From Paracoccaceae bacterium (lineage in GTDB: Bacteria > Pseudomonadota > Alphaproteobacteria > Rhodobacterales > Rhodobacteraceae): a stretch of 41,414 nucleotides of DNA. This document shows positions 7,852 through 15,613 of this stretch, piece by piece; position 1 is the stretch's first letter; each line of letters opens with the position of its first letter. The stretch lies in NCBI GenBank assembly GCA_030148005.1, contig JASBUI010000005.1:1-41414 (forward strand), written 5' to 3'. Position numbers and translations under genes: made by a program. Below the pieces are notes generated by a model that had not been told where the DNA came from, ran no database searches, and saw only the letters and a program-made list of their open reading frames with translations.

Positions 7852-9315
7852 ATGAGCTACGTCGGGCTTGACTTGGGCACCTCCGGGTTGCGCGGATTGG
7901 TTATCGATGACGCAGGGGCCCCTGTCTATTCGACAGAGCGGCACTTTAGTGTTTCCAACCCCGAGTTTGGTTGGGCCGAGCAGGATCCAAAGGACTGGAT
8001 CGACGCCCTTGATGACATTTTTGATGAGCTGAAGGCGAAGTGCCCGGAGTTTCGTGACGTGCAGGGAATTGGCGTTGCGGGCCAGATGCATGGTGCGACG
8101 TTGCTGGACAAATCCGGGGCCGTTCTGCGCAAATGCATTCTTTGGAATGACACACGCTCGCACCGTGAAGCGGCGGCGCTGGACGGGATCGATGAGGTGC
8201 GAAGCCTTTCGGGCAACATCGTTTTTCCGGGGTTCACGGCGCCAAAGCTGCTTTGGGTCCGCAATCACGAAGCCGATGTGTTCAACCGGATCGACAAGGT
8301 TCTCTTGCCCGCCGGTTACCTCAACTACTACCTGACCGGAGAGTTCGTGGCAGATATGTCCGACAGCGCGGGCACATCGTGGCTTAACACCGGAGAGCGA
8401 TGCTGGTCGGCCAAGCTTCTTGAGCTTGGGGCGATGAGAGAAGATCAGATGCCGGGGCTTGTCGAAGGGTCGACCGAGGGCGGAGTTCTAAGGGGTGATC
8501 TGGCCAAACGATGGGGGCTTGGCGTGAATGTCACCGTCGCGGGCGGGGCGGGCGACAATGCGGCGGCGGCTTGCGGAATTGGCGCGCTGAACGAAGGCGA
8601 TGGTTTCGTGTCGCTTGGAACTTCGGGCGTCATCCTTGTTGCCAAGTCAAGCTATAGCCCCGACGCCGACAGCGCGGTTCACACGTTTTGCCATGCGGTT
8701 CCGGATCGGTGGTATCAGATGGGCGTGATGCTTTCTGCGACCGACTGTCTGAACTGGCTGTCGCGGCTTTTGCGGCGCAGCCCCGAAGAGCTTTCCGGCA
8801 AGCTTGGGGATGAGTTGAAGCCGCCGGGGTTTGAGCGGTTTCTTCCCTATTTGTCCGGTGAAAGGACGCCCCACAATGATGCAAGCATTCGCGGCAATCT
8901 TGACGGGATTTCCATGGGCACCAGCGAAGAGCGGATCGTTCAGTCGGTTCTTGAAGGCGTGGCGTTCGGGCTGAAGGATTCGTTTGATGCGGTCAATCAT
9001 GGCTGCAAGCCGGTTGAAACGCTAAGCGTCGTCGGCGGCGGGGCCAAGTCGGACTATTGGGTTGAGCTGATCGCGACGGTTCTGGGAATTGCCTTGCGCA
9101 AGCCCACGGGCGGAGAGTTCGGGGCGGCCTTGGGCGCGGCGCGGCTGGGAATGTGCGCGGCCACGAAAATGTCGGCAAACGACGTGATGCTGCCGCCGGA
9201 ATTTGCAAAAGAGATTGAGCCGAACATTGCGCTTATGCCGCGCTTTGAAGAGGCATACGGGTATTTCAAGGCAAGCTATCCCGCGATCAAGGGCATTCGA
9301 AATACTGAAGGTTAA
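7852..9315 (+). CDS. xylB: Xylulokinase (FGGY family)
   Basis: Phosphorylates D-xylulose to D-xylulose 5-phosphate. The 487 residues match full-length XylB. The phosphate-binding start GLDLGTSGLRG, substrate motif GVAGQMHG (74-81), ILWNDTRS (96-103) and catalytic aspartate D235 in GGAGDNAAAA are all present, as are SLGTSGVI and the C-terminal VVGGGAKSDYW. The gene follows the HAD gene with a three-base gap. It resembles the MtlZ-type kinases of Rhodobacter polyol operons as well as E. coli XylB, so D-fructose as a side substrate is possible. Confidence 0.95.
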   Translation: MSYVGLDLGTSGLRGLVIDDAGAPVYSTERHFSVSNPEFGWAEQDPKDWIDALDDIFDELKAKCPEFRDVQGIGVAGQMHGATLLDKSGAVLRKCILWNDTRSHREAAALDGIDEVRSLSGNIVFPGFTAPKLLWVRNHEADVFNRIDKVLLPAGYLNYYLTGEFVADMSDSAGTSWLNTGERCWSAKLLELGAMREDQMPGLVEGSTEGGVLRGDLAKRWGLGVNVTVAGGAGDNAAAACGIGALNEGDGFVSLGTSGVILVAKSSYSPDADSAVHTFCHAVPDRWYQMGVMLSATDCLNWLSRLLRRSPEELSGKLGDELKPPGFERFLPYLSGERTPHNDASIRGNLDGISMGTSEERIVQSVLEGVAFGLKDSFDAVNHGCKPVETLSVVGGGAKSDYWVELIATVLGIALRKPTGGEFGAALGAARLGMCAATKMSANDVMLPPEFAKEIEPNIALMPRFEEAYGYFKASYPAIKGIRNTEG

Positions 9316-9360
9316 GAAAGCGAGCCCGAGGGACATTTACGCCTTTCAGGTTTTGCATCG

Positions 9361-9600
9361 TTTCCGCTTTTGTGGATCCTGCTGACAAGCCTTAAGCCGA
9401 GCTCTGAAATCCTGTCGGGCACGAATGTGCGCCCCGTGTCGGTTGCGGTTCAGCTTTTCCTTCCGACCGGCGTGCGCGGCACGCTTTTTGGCGAGGCGGC
9501 GGTGGCTTCGATCCTGATAATCCTGCCGGGACTTGTCTTTGCCTCCATCATGCAACGCTACCTTGTATCGGGTGTGTCGATGGGCGCGGTAAAGGGGTAG
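9361..9600 (+). pseudogene. Remnant of a MalG-type sugar ABC permease with large internal deletion
   Basis: One open frame of about 80 codons joins two ends of a carbohydrate permease. The left end reads FPLLWILLTSLKPSSEI, typical of the first membrane segment and following loop of MalG/SmoG permeases. The right end reads IMQRYLVSGVSMGAVKG, the typical last helix and C-terminus of the same family. Full proteins are about 275 residues, so roughly 190 residues are missing, including the EAA coupling loop. No proper start or ribosome site is visible. It lies in the gap between xylulokinase and the regulator and probably marks a former SmoEFGK-type transporter. Confidence 0.8.
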
Positions 9601-9680
9601 AAAAATGCATTTTTGGAACGACCATCCCAAGAGATCGTGCTATCCCAGCGTGATTAAGTTTAACAACGGGGAACAGTCCA

Positions 9681-10463
9681 GTGAACGAGTATGAGCGCGA
9701 GCAAGCAATAATCGAGTTTCTGAAGGACCACACCTTTGCTTCGGTGAGGGACCTTGGGCAAATTCTGGATGCTTCGGACGCGACGATCAGGCGGGATATT
9801 GCAAAGCTTGATGAAAAAGGCGTGGTTCTAAAGGTATTTGGCGGCGTAGCCCCGGTCGTGGATACCAAGAGCGACAGAAGCGCCAAGCCGTTCTCGGAGA
9901 ACAAGGTTCGCAACGTTGAACAGAAGCGTGCAATCGCGAAATACGCAGCAAGCCTGTGTGAAGACGGCGAATCCATCATTCTGCACGGCGGAACGACCGC
10001 CTATATGCTGGCCGAAGAGATCATTTCAAAGCATCTGAAGGTCATCACGAACTCTATGCCCGTTGCGGCCCTGTTGTGGGAGCGTTCGCGCATAAACCTT
10101 GTGATCCCGGGCGGCGAACTTTACCGCGAGCCAGAGCTGATCTATGGCCGAAATCTGGATAACTTCGACCACTTTGCATCCAAGTCATTTATCGGCGCGC
10201 AGGCCTTTGGCCCCGAAGGGATCATGGAATCGAACCCGGTCCTGATCGAAGGGATACGCCAGTTTCTGGACCGCGCCGATCAGATCAACATCATCTGCGA
10301 CAGCTCAAAGTTCGACCTCAAGGCAAGGGTTGTTGCCTGCCCGATCTCCAGGATCAACGCGGTCATTACCGATTCTGGAATTACCGATTTCATGAAGCAA
10401 GCTCTGGAAGACAAAGGCGTGAAAGTCATCGTCGCCGATGGGCCTTCAGCGGAGACTATTTAA
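9681..10463 (+). CDS. DeoR-family transcriptional regulator
   Basis: 260-residue sugar-responsive repressor. The N-terminal winged helix (about residues 18-55) has the DeoR pattern VRDLGQILDASDATIRRDI. The C-terminal DeoRC sensor domain, an isomerase-like fold, carries the GGTTAY and CDSSKFD motifs that bind phosphorylated sugars. It starts at a GTG with GGGGA eight bases upstream. It is embedded in the pentitol operon and most likely controls it, with a pentulose phosphate as effector; that is inference from family and position. The orphan ATPase starts 11 bases after its stop. Confidence 0.92.
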   Translation: MNEYEREQAIIEFLKDHTFASVRDLGQILDASDATIRRDIAKLDEKGVVLKVFGGVAPVVDTKSDRSAKPFSENKVRNVEQKRAIAKYAASLCEDGESIILHGGTTAYMLAEEIISKHLKVITNSMPVAALLWERSRINLVIPGGELYREPELIYGRNLDNFDHFASKSFIGAQAFGPEGIMESNPVLIEGIRQFLDRADQINIICDSSKFDLKARVVACPISRINAVITDSGITDFMKQALEDKGVKVIVADGPSAETI

Positions 10464-10473
10464 AGGGGCTGTT

Positions 10474-11535
10474 ATGGCTGAAATTAGAATTGAAAAACTG
10501 GTTAAGGCCTATGGCGATCTGGTGGTTCTGAAGGATATCGACCTTGAGATCATCGATGGTGAGTTCATTGTTTTTGTCGGCCGCTCGGGGTGCGGAAAGT
10601 CCACGCTTTTAAGATCGATTGCGGGGCTTGAGAATATCTCAGCCGGTGAGATCTGGATTGGCGGCAAGGATGTCACACAGCTTGCCCCATCCAAGCGCGG
10701 CATCGCCATGGTTTTTCAATCCTACGCCCTTTATCCGCATTTGACGGTGCGGGAAAACATGGGGTTCAGCCTAAGGCTTGCCGGGACGGACAAGGACGCC
10801 AGAGACAAGGCCGTGGACAAGGCGGCGCGCATTTTGCAGCTGACAGAGTATCTGGACCGCAAGCCATCGCAGCTTTCGGGCGGCCAGCGGCAAAGGGTTG
10901 CGATTGGCCGCGCCATCGTGCGCGAGCCGGGGGTTTTTCTGTTTGATGAGCCGCTGTCCAATCTTGACGCGGACCTGCGTGTTCAGATGCGGGCCGAGTT
11001 GATCCAGCTTCACGATCAGCTGAAAGCGACAATGGTTTATGTCACCCATGATCAGGTCGAGGCGATGACGATGGCCGATCGGATCGTGGTTCTGAACGGC
11101 GGCGTCATCGAACAGGTTGGAACGCCGGCCGAGCTTTATGCGGCGCCGAAGAATGAGTTTGTGGCGACCTTTATCGGATCGCCGCGGATGAACATCCTAG
11201 AGCTTGCGGGCAAGTCCGATGGGGCGTCGGTCACGCTTCCCGGAGGGCGCAGGTATGACTGCGGCAGAAGCGATCTGGGCGAGATGCCTTGCAAGCTTGG
11301 CATCCGGCCCGAGAACATCACCTTTACCGATCCCGAAAAGGCCGCGCTGACGGGCCGGGTCAAGTTGGTCGAAGCCTTGGGATCGGATTCCTTTGTTACG
11401 CTTTCCCATGATGGAGAAAAGTCGGTGACGGCACGGGTTCCGGGAACCTCAAGGCTTACATCAGGGGAGATGGTCGGCATCGGTTTTGAGCCAAACTGCG
11501 TGCATCTTTTCGGTGCGGCGGGCCAAAGGCTTTGA
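10474..11535 (+). CDS. UgpC/MsmK/SmoK-type ABC ATPase, orphan
   Basis: 353-residue ATPase of CUT1 (maltose/polyol) importers: Walker A GRSGCGKST (36-44), Q-loop FQSYALYPH, signature LSGGQRQRVAIGRA, Walker B FLFDEPLSNLDADLR and a C-terminal regulatory TOBE part from about residue 240. It starts at the ATG at 10474 behind AAAGGGG. This ATPase class works with MalF/MalG-like permeases, not with the FrcC-type permease at the operon start, and no intact partner is present here. Only the permease wreck at 9361-9600 remains. It may be a relic or serve another transporter in trans, as MsmK-like ATPases can. Confidence 0.93.
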   Translation: MAEIRIEKLVKAYGDLVVLKDIDLEIIDGEFIVFVGRSGCGKSTLLRSIAGLENISAGEIWIGGKDVTQLAPSKRGIAMVFQSYALYPHLTVRENMGFSLRLAGTDKDARDKAVDKAARILQLTEYLDRKPSQLSGGQRQRVAIGRAIVREPGVFLFDEPLSNLDADLRVQMRAELIQLHDQLKATMVYVTHDQVEAMTMADRIVVLNGGVIEQVGTPAELYAAPKNEFVATFIGSPRMNILELAGKSDGASVTLPGGRRYDCGRSDLGEMPCKLGIRPENITFTDPEKAALTGRVKLVEALGSDSFVTLSHDGEKSVTARVPGTSRLTSGEMVGIGFEPNCVHLFGAAGQRL

Positions 11536-11671
11536 CCCTGTAAGGGCGCCTGTCTGTCCATTTGGTGATCTTGCGCACCGCTTGCCATTTCATCCTCTCG
11601 CCAGCCCCGGCCGACAAACGGCCCTGCCTGTTTTCGGTCTTGGGGCGAATTACGCAACAAGGGTTTTTCCA

Positions 11672-12619
11672 ATGATGACCGCGCTTGATCAGCTTCAGAA
11701 GATGACGGTGATTGTCGCCGATACGGGCGATGCTGCGCTTGTGAAGAAGCACAAACCGCAGGATTGCACGACGAACCCTTCGCTGGTTCTGGCGGCCCTG
11801 AATGGTTCGGGGGCAGAGGATTTGATCGCGTCCGAGATTGCAGCGGCGCGGCGCGGATCGCTGGATGCAAATGCCCTTTGTGACACGCTGACCGTGGCGA
11901 TCGGCGCCAGCCTGACCCATCTGGTTCCCGGGCGCGTTTCGACAGAGGTTGATGCCTGTCTTTCCATTGATGTCGAGGCGTCGGTTCGGCGCGCGCAGGA
12001 CATCGTTGCCGACTATGACCGTCGCGGCGTTTCCAAGGATCGCATCCTGATCAAGCTTGCGGCGACATGGGAAGGGATACGGGCGGCAGAGCGGCTTGAG
12101 AAAGAGGGGGTCAACTGTAACCTGACGCTTCTTTTCGGGCTTGAGCAGGCCAAGGCCTGCGCCGATGCGGGTGCCTTTCTGATCTCGCCCTTCGTTGGCC
12201 GCATCACGGATTGGTACAAGAACTTTGAAGGGGTGTCGCAATACGCCCCAAGCGAGGATCCGGGTGTTCTGTCTGTGCGCGAGATTTACGGGCTTTATAA
12301 GTCCACCGGGGTTCAAACCATCGTCATGGGCGCGTCGTTTCGCAACATCGGTCAGATCAAGGCGCTTGCAGGTTGCGACCGTTTGACGATCTCTCCGCAA
12401 CTGCTGAAGGAGCTATCGCAGGACAACAGCGAGGTTGCCCGCGTCCTTCAGCCTGAGGGCAAGGCGGGATCGCGGGGCGATGCGGTGACCGAGGCGCGGT
12501 TCCGCTGGGGGCTGTGCCAGAACGCGATGGTGACCGAAAAGCTTGCCGAGGGCATTCGCGGCTTTGACGCCGACCGCCAAAAGCTGTTGCGCATCCTTGC
12601 AGACAGACTTGGTGCTTGA
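11672..12619 (+). CDS. tal: Transaldolase (TalB type)
   Basis: Moves a dihydroxyacetone unit between sugar phosphates in the non-oxidative pentose phosphate pathway, draining the xylulose 5-phosphate made by this operon. From the ATG at 11672 the protein is 315 residues, the usual class-I TalB length. Key motifs are DCTTNPSLV (31-39), the Schiff-base lysine K128 in DRILIKLAATWEG, NCNLTLLFG and a C-terminal ISPFVGRI segment. The frame is open 62 codons further upstream, but that stretch has no family similarity, and AAGGG precedes 11672 by eight bases. It ends the operon. Confidence 0.94.
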   Translation: MMTALDQLQKMTVIVADTGDAALVKKHKPQDCTTNPSLVLAALNGSGAEDLIASEIAAARRGSLDANALCDTLTVAIGASLTHLVPGRVSTEVDACLSIDVEASVRRAQDIVADYDRRGVSKDRILIKLAATWEGIRAAERLEKEGVNCNLTLLFGLEQAKACADAGAFLISPFVGRITDWYKNFEGVSQYAPSEDPGVLSVREIYGLYKSTGVQTIVMGASFRNIGQIKALAGCDRLTISPQLLKELSQDNSEVARVLQPEGKAGSRGDAVTEARFRWGLCQNAMVTEKLAEGIRGFDADRQKLLRILADRLGA

Positions 12620-12713
12620 GCGGGCGATAAAGGCGATCTTTGCGCGCTTGCTCGTAGGGTCGGCCATTGCGCCATCATACTTGTCACATGGCCGCGCGAA
12701 AGCGCCCCTTGCG

Positions 12714-13448
12714 TCACGCAAGTAGATCGTTCCCCTCAAGCGCGCTTTGGAACCTATCCTTTGGCAGCAGGTTGAAGCGGTCTCCGGTCAGGTTTGCGCT
12801 AAGGATACGGTCGCACCTGAAAGTGCGCGGGGCGCTTCGCAACCGGTCGAAGGCAATGACGTACCAGACGGGGTAATTCAGCAAAAGAAAATGCGGCTCT
12901 ATCTGGCGATCGGTGATCTCGCCCGCATCGTTTCTGTAGCGGGTTGCCAGCACCATCTGATCCATAAAGGCAGTGTGCAGGGCCTGAACGACGCGTTTTG
13001 GGGGCGCGTCGTGGCTTGCCTGAACATAGGTGGATGCGGTGAGGCCGATAAGAATGCGCGATTTCAGGCGGCTGACCCTGTGCCGCTTTTCGGGTGAGAA
13101 AGAGGCCACAAGCCGCCGGCGGACCGAACCGAGGCTCGCCAGAAACATCGGTGAGTTCATCTGTTCGGCAACAGCGATGCTGATCAGCAGGTCGATCGCT
13201 TCGGCGTAGGTCAGGTTGATCCGCCCAACGCCCCAGTTTCGATCAAGGCGCACGCCGCCGCCTCGGCCGCGGTCGGCGTCTATCGGCATGCCCTGCTGGC
13301 GCATGATCTGAAGATCGCGCGCAATGGTTCGGTCGCTGACGCCGTGTTGAAGCGCCAGTTCGCTGATCGTGCAGTGTTCATCCTGCTTTAGCTGAACGGC
13401 CAGCATTTCCAGCCGCTTCAGCCTGTCGCTCGAATTTCCGCGTGCCAT
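12714..13448 (-). CDS. YafY-type WYL-domain transcriptional regulator
   Basis: 244 residues with an N-terminal DeoR-like winged helix (about 12-65; ISELALQHGVSDRTIARDL) and a WYL sensor domain (about 140-215) with the aromatic core LLLNYPVWYVIAFD and an arginine-rich end. YafY-like proteins usually repress a small divergent gene. Here the divergent gene starts 76 bp away, and a perfect inverted repeat lies five bases before this gene's ATG, so control of both genes, including autoregulation, is likely. The ligand is unknown. Confidence 0.9.
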   Translation of the reverse strand: MARGNSSDRLKRLEMLAVQLKQDEHCTISELALQHGVSDRTIARDLQIMRQQGMPIDADRGRGGGVRLDRNWGVGRINLTYAEAIDLLISIAVAEQMNSPMFLASLGSVRRRLVASFSPEKRHRVSRLKSRILIGLTASTYVQASHDAPPKRVVQALHTAFMDQMVLATRYRNDAGEITDRQIEPHFLLLNYPVWYVIAFDRLRSAPRTFRCDRILSANLTGDRFNLLPKDRFQSALEGNDLLA

Positions 13449-13453
13449 GAATC

Positions 13454-13478
13454 AAATAGGACATAAAGTGTCCTATTT
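13454..13478. promoter_or_regulatory. Operator of the WYL regulator
   Basis: AAATAGGACA (13454-13463) and TGTCCTATTT (13469-13478) form a perfect 10-bp inverted repeat around a 5-bp centre. It sits between the divergent regulator and the small gene at 13525, close to the regulator start. The same TAGGACA half-site appears in the palindrome in front of the TetR gene at 38884-38905. Confidence 0.8.
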
Positions 13479-13524
13479 ATCAATATGACTGTGACGACGC
13501 ATTTGAAAGCAAAGGAGATACGTC

Positions 13525-13839
13525 ATGTCACCTGTCACAGTTCTGGCCCCCATCAAGTTGGCCGCAGGTAAAACCGAGGCCGATCTTTTGGCCGCCTCGC
13601 AGAAGTTCCAGATGGATTTCGTCGCCCATGAGCCCGGTGTCTTGCGGCGCGAGTTGGTGCGAAAACCCGATGGCACCTATCTGGATATCGTCCAGTTCCG
13701 CAGTCAGGAGGATTTCGCCGATGTCCTGAAAAAGGAAATGGAATCGCCGGTCTGCGCCGAGTTCTTTTCGGTCATGGATCTAAGCGATTTCGACCCCGAT
13801 GCCGAGATGGAGGTGAACGTTTCGCTTGAGACGCATTAG
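13525..13839 (+). CDS. Small dimeric alpha/beta-barrel (ABM-like) protein
   Basis: 104 residues, no signal peptide. The pattern VLAPIKLAAGKTEADLL, then FVAHEPGVLRRELVRKPDG, then DIVQFRSQEDFADV fits the ferredoxin-like fold of antibiotic-biosynthesis monooxygenase-type and related small proteins, with the usual pattern of an early strand, a helix with charged residues and a hairpin. No catalytic residue can be named. An AAGGAG site lies before the ATG. It is divergent from the WYL regulator and shares its operator region, so it is its likely target. Function is unknown. Confidence 0.75.
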   Translation: MSPVTVLAPIKLAAGKTEADLLAASQKFQMDFVAHEPGVLRRELVRKPDGTYLDIVQFRSQEDFADVLKKEMESPVCAEFFSVMDLSDFDPDAEMEVNVSLETH

Positions 13840-13946
13840 CGGGATTTGCCGGTCCGCCTAGTGGGTATGTGCGCTTAGACCGTGCAGGGCGCGGGTTTGG
13901 GCAAGGGCGGGCCGGCGCAGTTCCAGCAGGCGCCGCGCCTCATCAT
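13840..13946. repeat. Repeat B, copy 1 (3' end of the small helical-protein gene)
   Basis: About 107 bp nearly identical to 18566-18674, which is the 3' end of the small gene at 18586-18816 plus the bases behind it. Here the copy is fused at CGCCTCATCAT (13936-13946) to a Hint-domain fragment. A shorter copy lies at 16006-16063. Confidence 0.85.
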
Positions 13947-14696
13947 AGCTGCCATCCGCGTGCGGTTTGATCGACGGATCAAGCGGCCACATCTGTAACG
14001 TGGAGTCTTCAAGGAGGCAGCGGTTGTTGGAATTTGCAGGACGATAGGCGTTGTACATCACTGCTCTGCGCGTTTTCAGATCAAATGTTGTGGCACCCAG
14101 CAAGTCATTTATTACTGCGTTTTGACCAACACCGACGCCGATGGCGTGTACGAAGGTGCCATCGGCGGTGACAATGACCCGTCGAACGACATTCCCACCT
14201 TCATTTTCTGGCCCTGTTCCAAGGATACCGTCGTGAAAAACGTGGCCTGGTTCAGTAACGTTTATCACCGTCACTGTGTTATAGTCGACAATGTGAGTGA
14301 CTGGGTTCATGCCAGTTACCGATGTACGTGATCCCGTAGTAACAGGGTTGCCAAATTCGTCAAAAAATCAGGTGCGGCTTCTTCCAAGTCCCCCCAAAAC
14401 ACGTCCTGACTTGAGACATTTTGGTTTGCCCAAGCAGCTTGTGCTTGAGCTCTTTGTGCTGCTTGGGCTCCCACTATTAGCCCGCCGGAGTAATCTGAAG
14501 AACTAAGAAAATCGCTTGCTGAGTACTCAATCTCTACGAAGCTATCGTACTGGTCGAAATCATCAGGGTCGTCGGTAATGAGGCCACTTTTATTCACCGA
14601 AAACGTTGACCCGTCTTAGATGGTTACCTTTGTTGCTTGGGCAGTAATGTGGTATGCGCCACCGTTTTGGGTGTTTCCTTCAAATAAAGTCGTCAT
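13858..14696 (-). pseudogene. Hint-module protein, broken (cassette 1)
   Basis: The ancestral frame runs from the ATG at 14696 (MTTLFEGNTQNGGAYHI). It meets an in-frame TAA at 14618-14616, resumes as DGSTFSVNKSGLITDDPDD, and shifts frame at a run of six A on the plus strand (14362-14367): one more base would restore the frame APDFFDEFGNPVTTGS. It then enters the first 30 residues of a Hint domain, starting at cysteine in NNRCLLEDSTLQMWPLDPS. Hint domains in Rhodobacterales secreted proteins start with this kind of NNRCF...G segment and self-process there. The domain is cut at 13946 and the frame ends in the tail of the repeated helical protein (LHGLSAHTH). Three independent lesions make it a pseudogene, unless the homopolymer is variable. 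The N-terminal region is unknown to me. Confidence 0.8.
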
Positions 14697-15099
14697 TTTT
14701 CTTCCTCACGAACAGTGATGTTAAAACAGCGCCTCTAAATACTAGTAAGCCAAGTAGTCCAGACCACTTTAGTAATACCCAATATCCAAGCAGGGTGATG
14801 TGCTTTCCACCGACTTGCATCCTATCACCATAACCAATTTGGCCAGACGGAAAGACCTTTAGCCAGATTACAGAGAACATAAAAATTGCAATCATAAAGG
14901 AGAACGAACGGACTATAATTCTGGAGATAGCTTTTGGTACTTCACCATTATACCATTCTATAAAAAAATATAACAACAGGGGCAAGCAAGATCAGGTGGG
15001 CACCTGCGCCGTAAAACACAATCAAGGACAAAAGCAGCAAGAGAGAAAACACAGTAGATCGAACGAAGCTTTTGACGTGTATTGAGTGCTCTCAGGCAT
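14680..15099 (-). pseudogene. Multi-spanning membrane protein, frameshifted (cassette 1)
   Basis: The C-terminal frame (14680-14985) gives a 101-residue hydrophobic protein with about three membrane segments (IVRSFSFMIAIFMFSVIWL, GYWVLLKWSGLLGLLVF) and a basic tail RKKNDDFI. Upstream, another frame carries a further strong segment, SLLLLLSLIVFYGAGAHLIL, ending near 14985, so one gene has been split by a frameshift there. The only ATG in range (15099, MPESTQYTS) is in yet another frame. Its end overlaps the ATG at 14696 of the Hint gene by 17 bp, so it once formed a two-gene unit with it. AT-rich compared with the chromosome. I do not recognise the family. Confidence 0.55.
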
Positions 15100-15131
15100 C
15101 CATAATTCTCGTAAATCCACGAAGAAGTATA

Positions 15132-15557
15132 TTAAGCGATGAATATCTGAAACGGATTTAAATTAACCGATAGCTTACGATTCAGGTCTGATACAATTTC
15201 GTTTACTGTGTCTTGCAGGTCCGGTTCCATGTCAATCATCCTATTGGGGCCAAGTATAGAGCAACTAACTATTGGGGCCAAGTATAGAGCAACTAAAAAG
15301 AGAAAAATAAAGATAGCAACTGATTTAAAGCCCCTGATTGTGCGGTCTGGCAAGTTGTGCGCATGCCAAAGGGTGGCGGGGCTAAAAATAGAAAAATATA
15401 GCATTAGAAAATGAGCGTAGCTTGATGGCTTCCCTTTGTTCAATCGGTAGTTTCGAAACCACTCGAACTGATCCCTAAAAACAAAATGGGTTACCACAAT
15501 AGAGACAACCTTCATAAAGGTCACCAGAACAAAAATAATAATTAATATCGCATACAT
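15132..15557 (-). CDS. Small membrane protein with frame-altering duplication (cassette 1)
   Basis: Starting at the ATG at 15557 (MYAILIIIFVLVTFM), the 141-residue product has an N-terminal membrane segment and a second one (SVAIFIFLFLVALYL) followed by a polar acidic tail. An exact 28-bp tandem duplication (15241-15268 and 15269-15296) falls at the end of the second segment and, not being a multiple of three, puts the two copies in different frames; the part after it may not be the original sequence. A frame extension to a TTG at 15653 looks unlikely. No ribosome site is clear. AT-rich; no family recognised. In this array it could have been an immunity or secretion partner, which is speculation. 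Confidence 0.45.
   Translation of the reverse strand: MYAILIIIFVLVTFMKVVSIVVTHFVFRDQFEWFRNYRLNKGKPSSYAHFLMLYFSIFSPATLWHAHNLPDRTIRGFKSVAIFIFLFLVALYLAPIVSCSILGPNRMIDMEPDLQDTVNEIVSDLNRKLSVNLNPFQIFIA
15241..15296. repeat. 28-bp perfect tandem duplication
   Basis: The unit begins CTATTGGGGCCAAGTATAGA and occurs twice, at 15241-15268 and 15269-15296. Inside the minus-strand membrane-protein frame it changes the reading frame. Looks like a recent slippage event. Confidence 0.9.
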
Positions 15558-15599
15558 TTTTTGCCGAGCGCTTACTATGTTTGGCCACTTAAAACATAA

Positions 15600-15613
15600 G
15601 TGTAACGTTACAC
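15600..15613. promoter_or_regulatory. 14-bp perfect palindrome
   Basis: GTGTAACGTTACAC reads the same on both strands. It lies about 45 bp upstream of the membrane-protein start at 15557 and exactly at the left edge of the long repeat (from 15614). It could be a repressor operator or a recombination boundary. Confidence 0.5.

Noticed and set aside
11486-11671. 62-codon N-terminal extension of transaldolase
   Set aside because: Overlaps the end of the ATPase gene in another frame, has no transaldolase similarity, and a good ribosome site lies before 11672.
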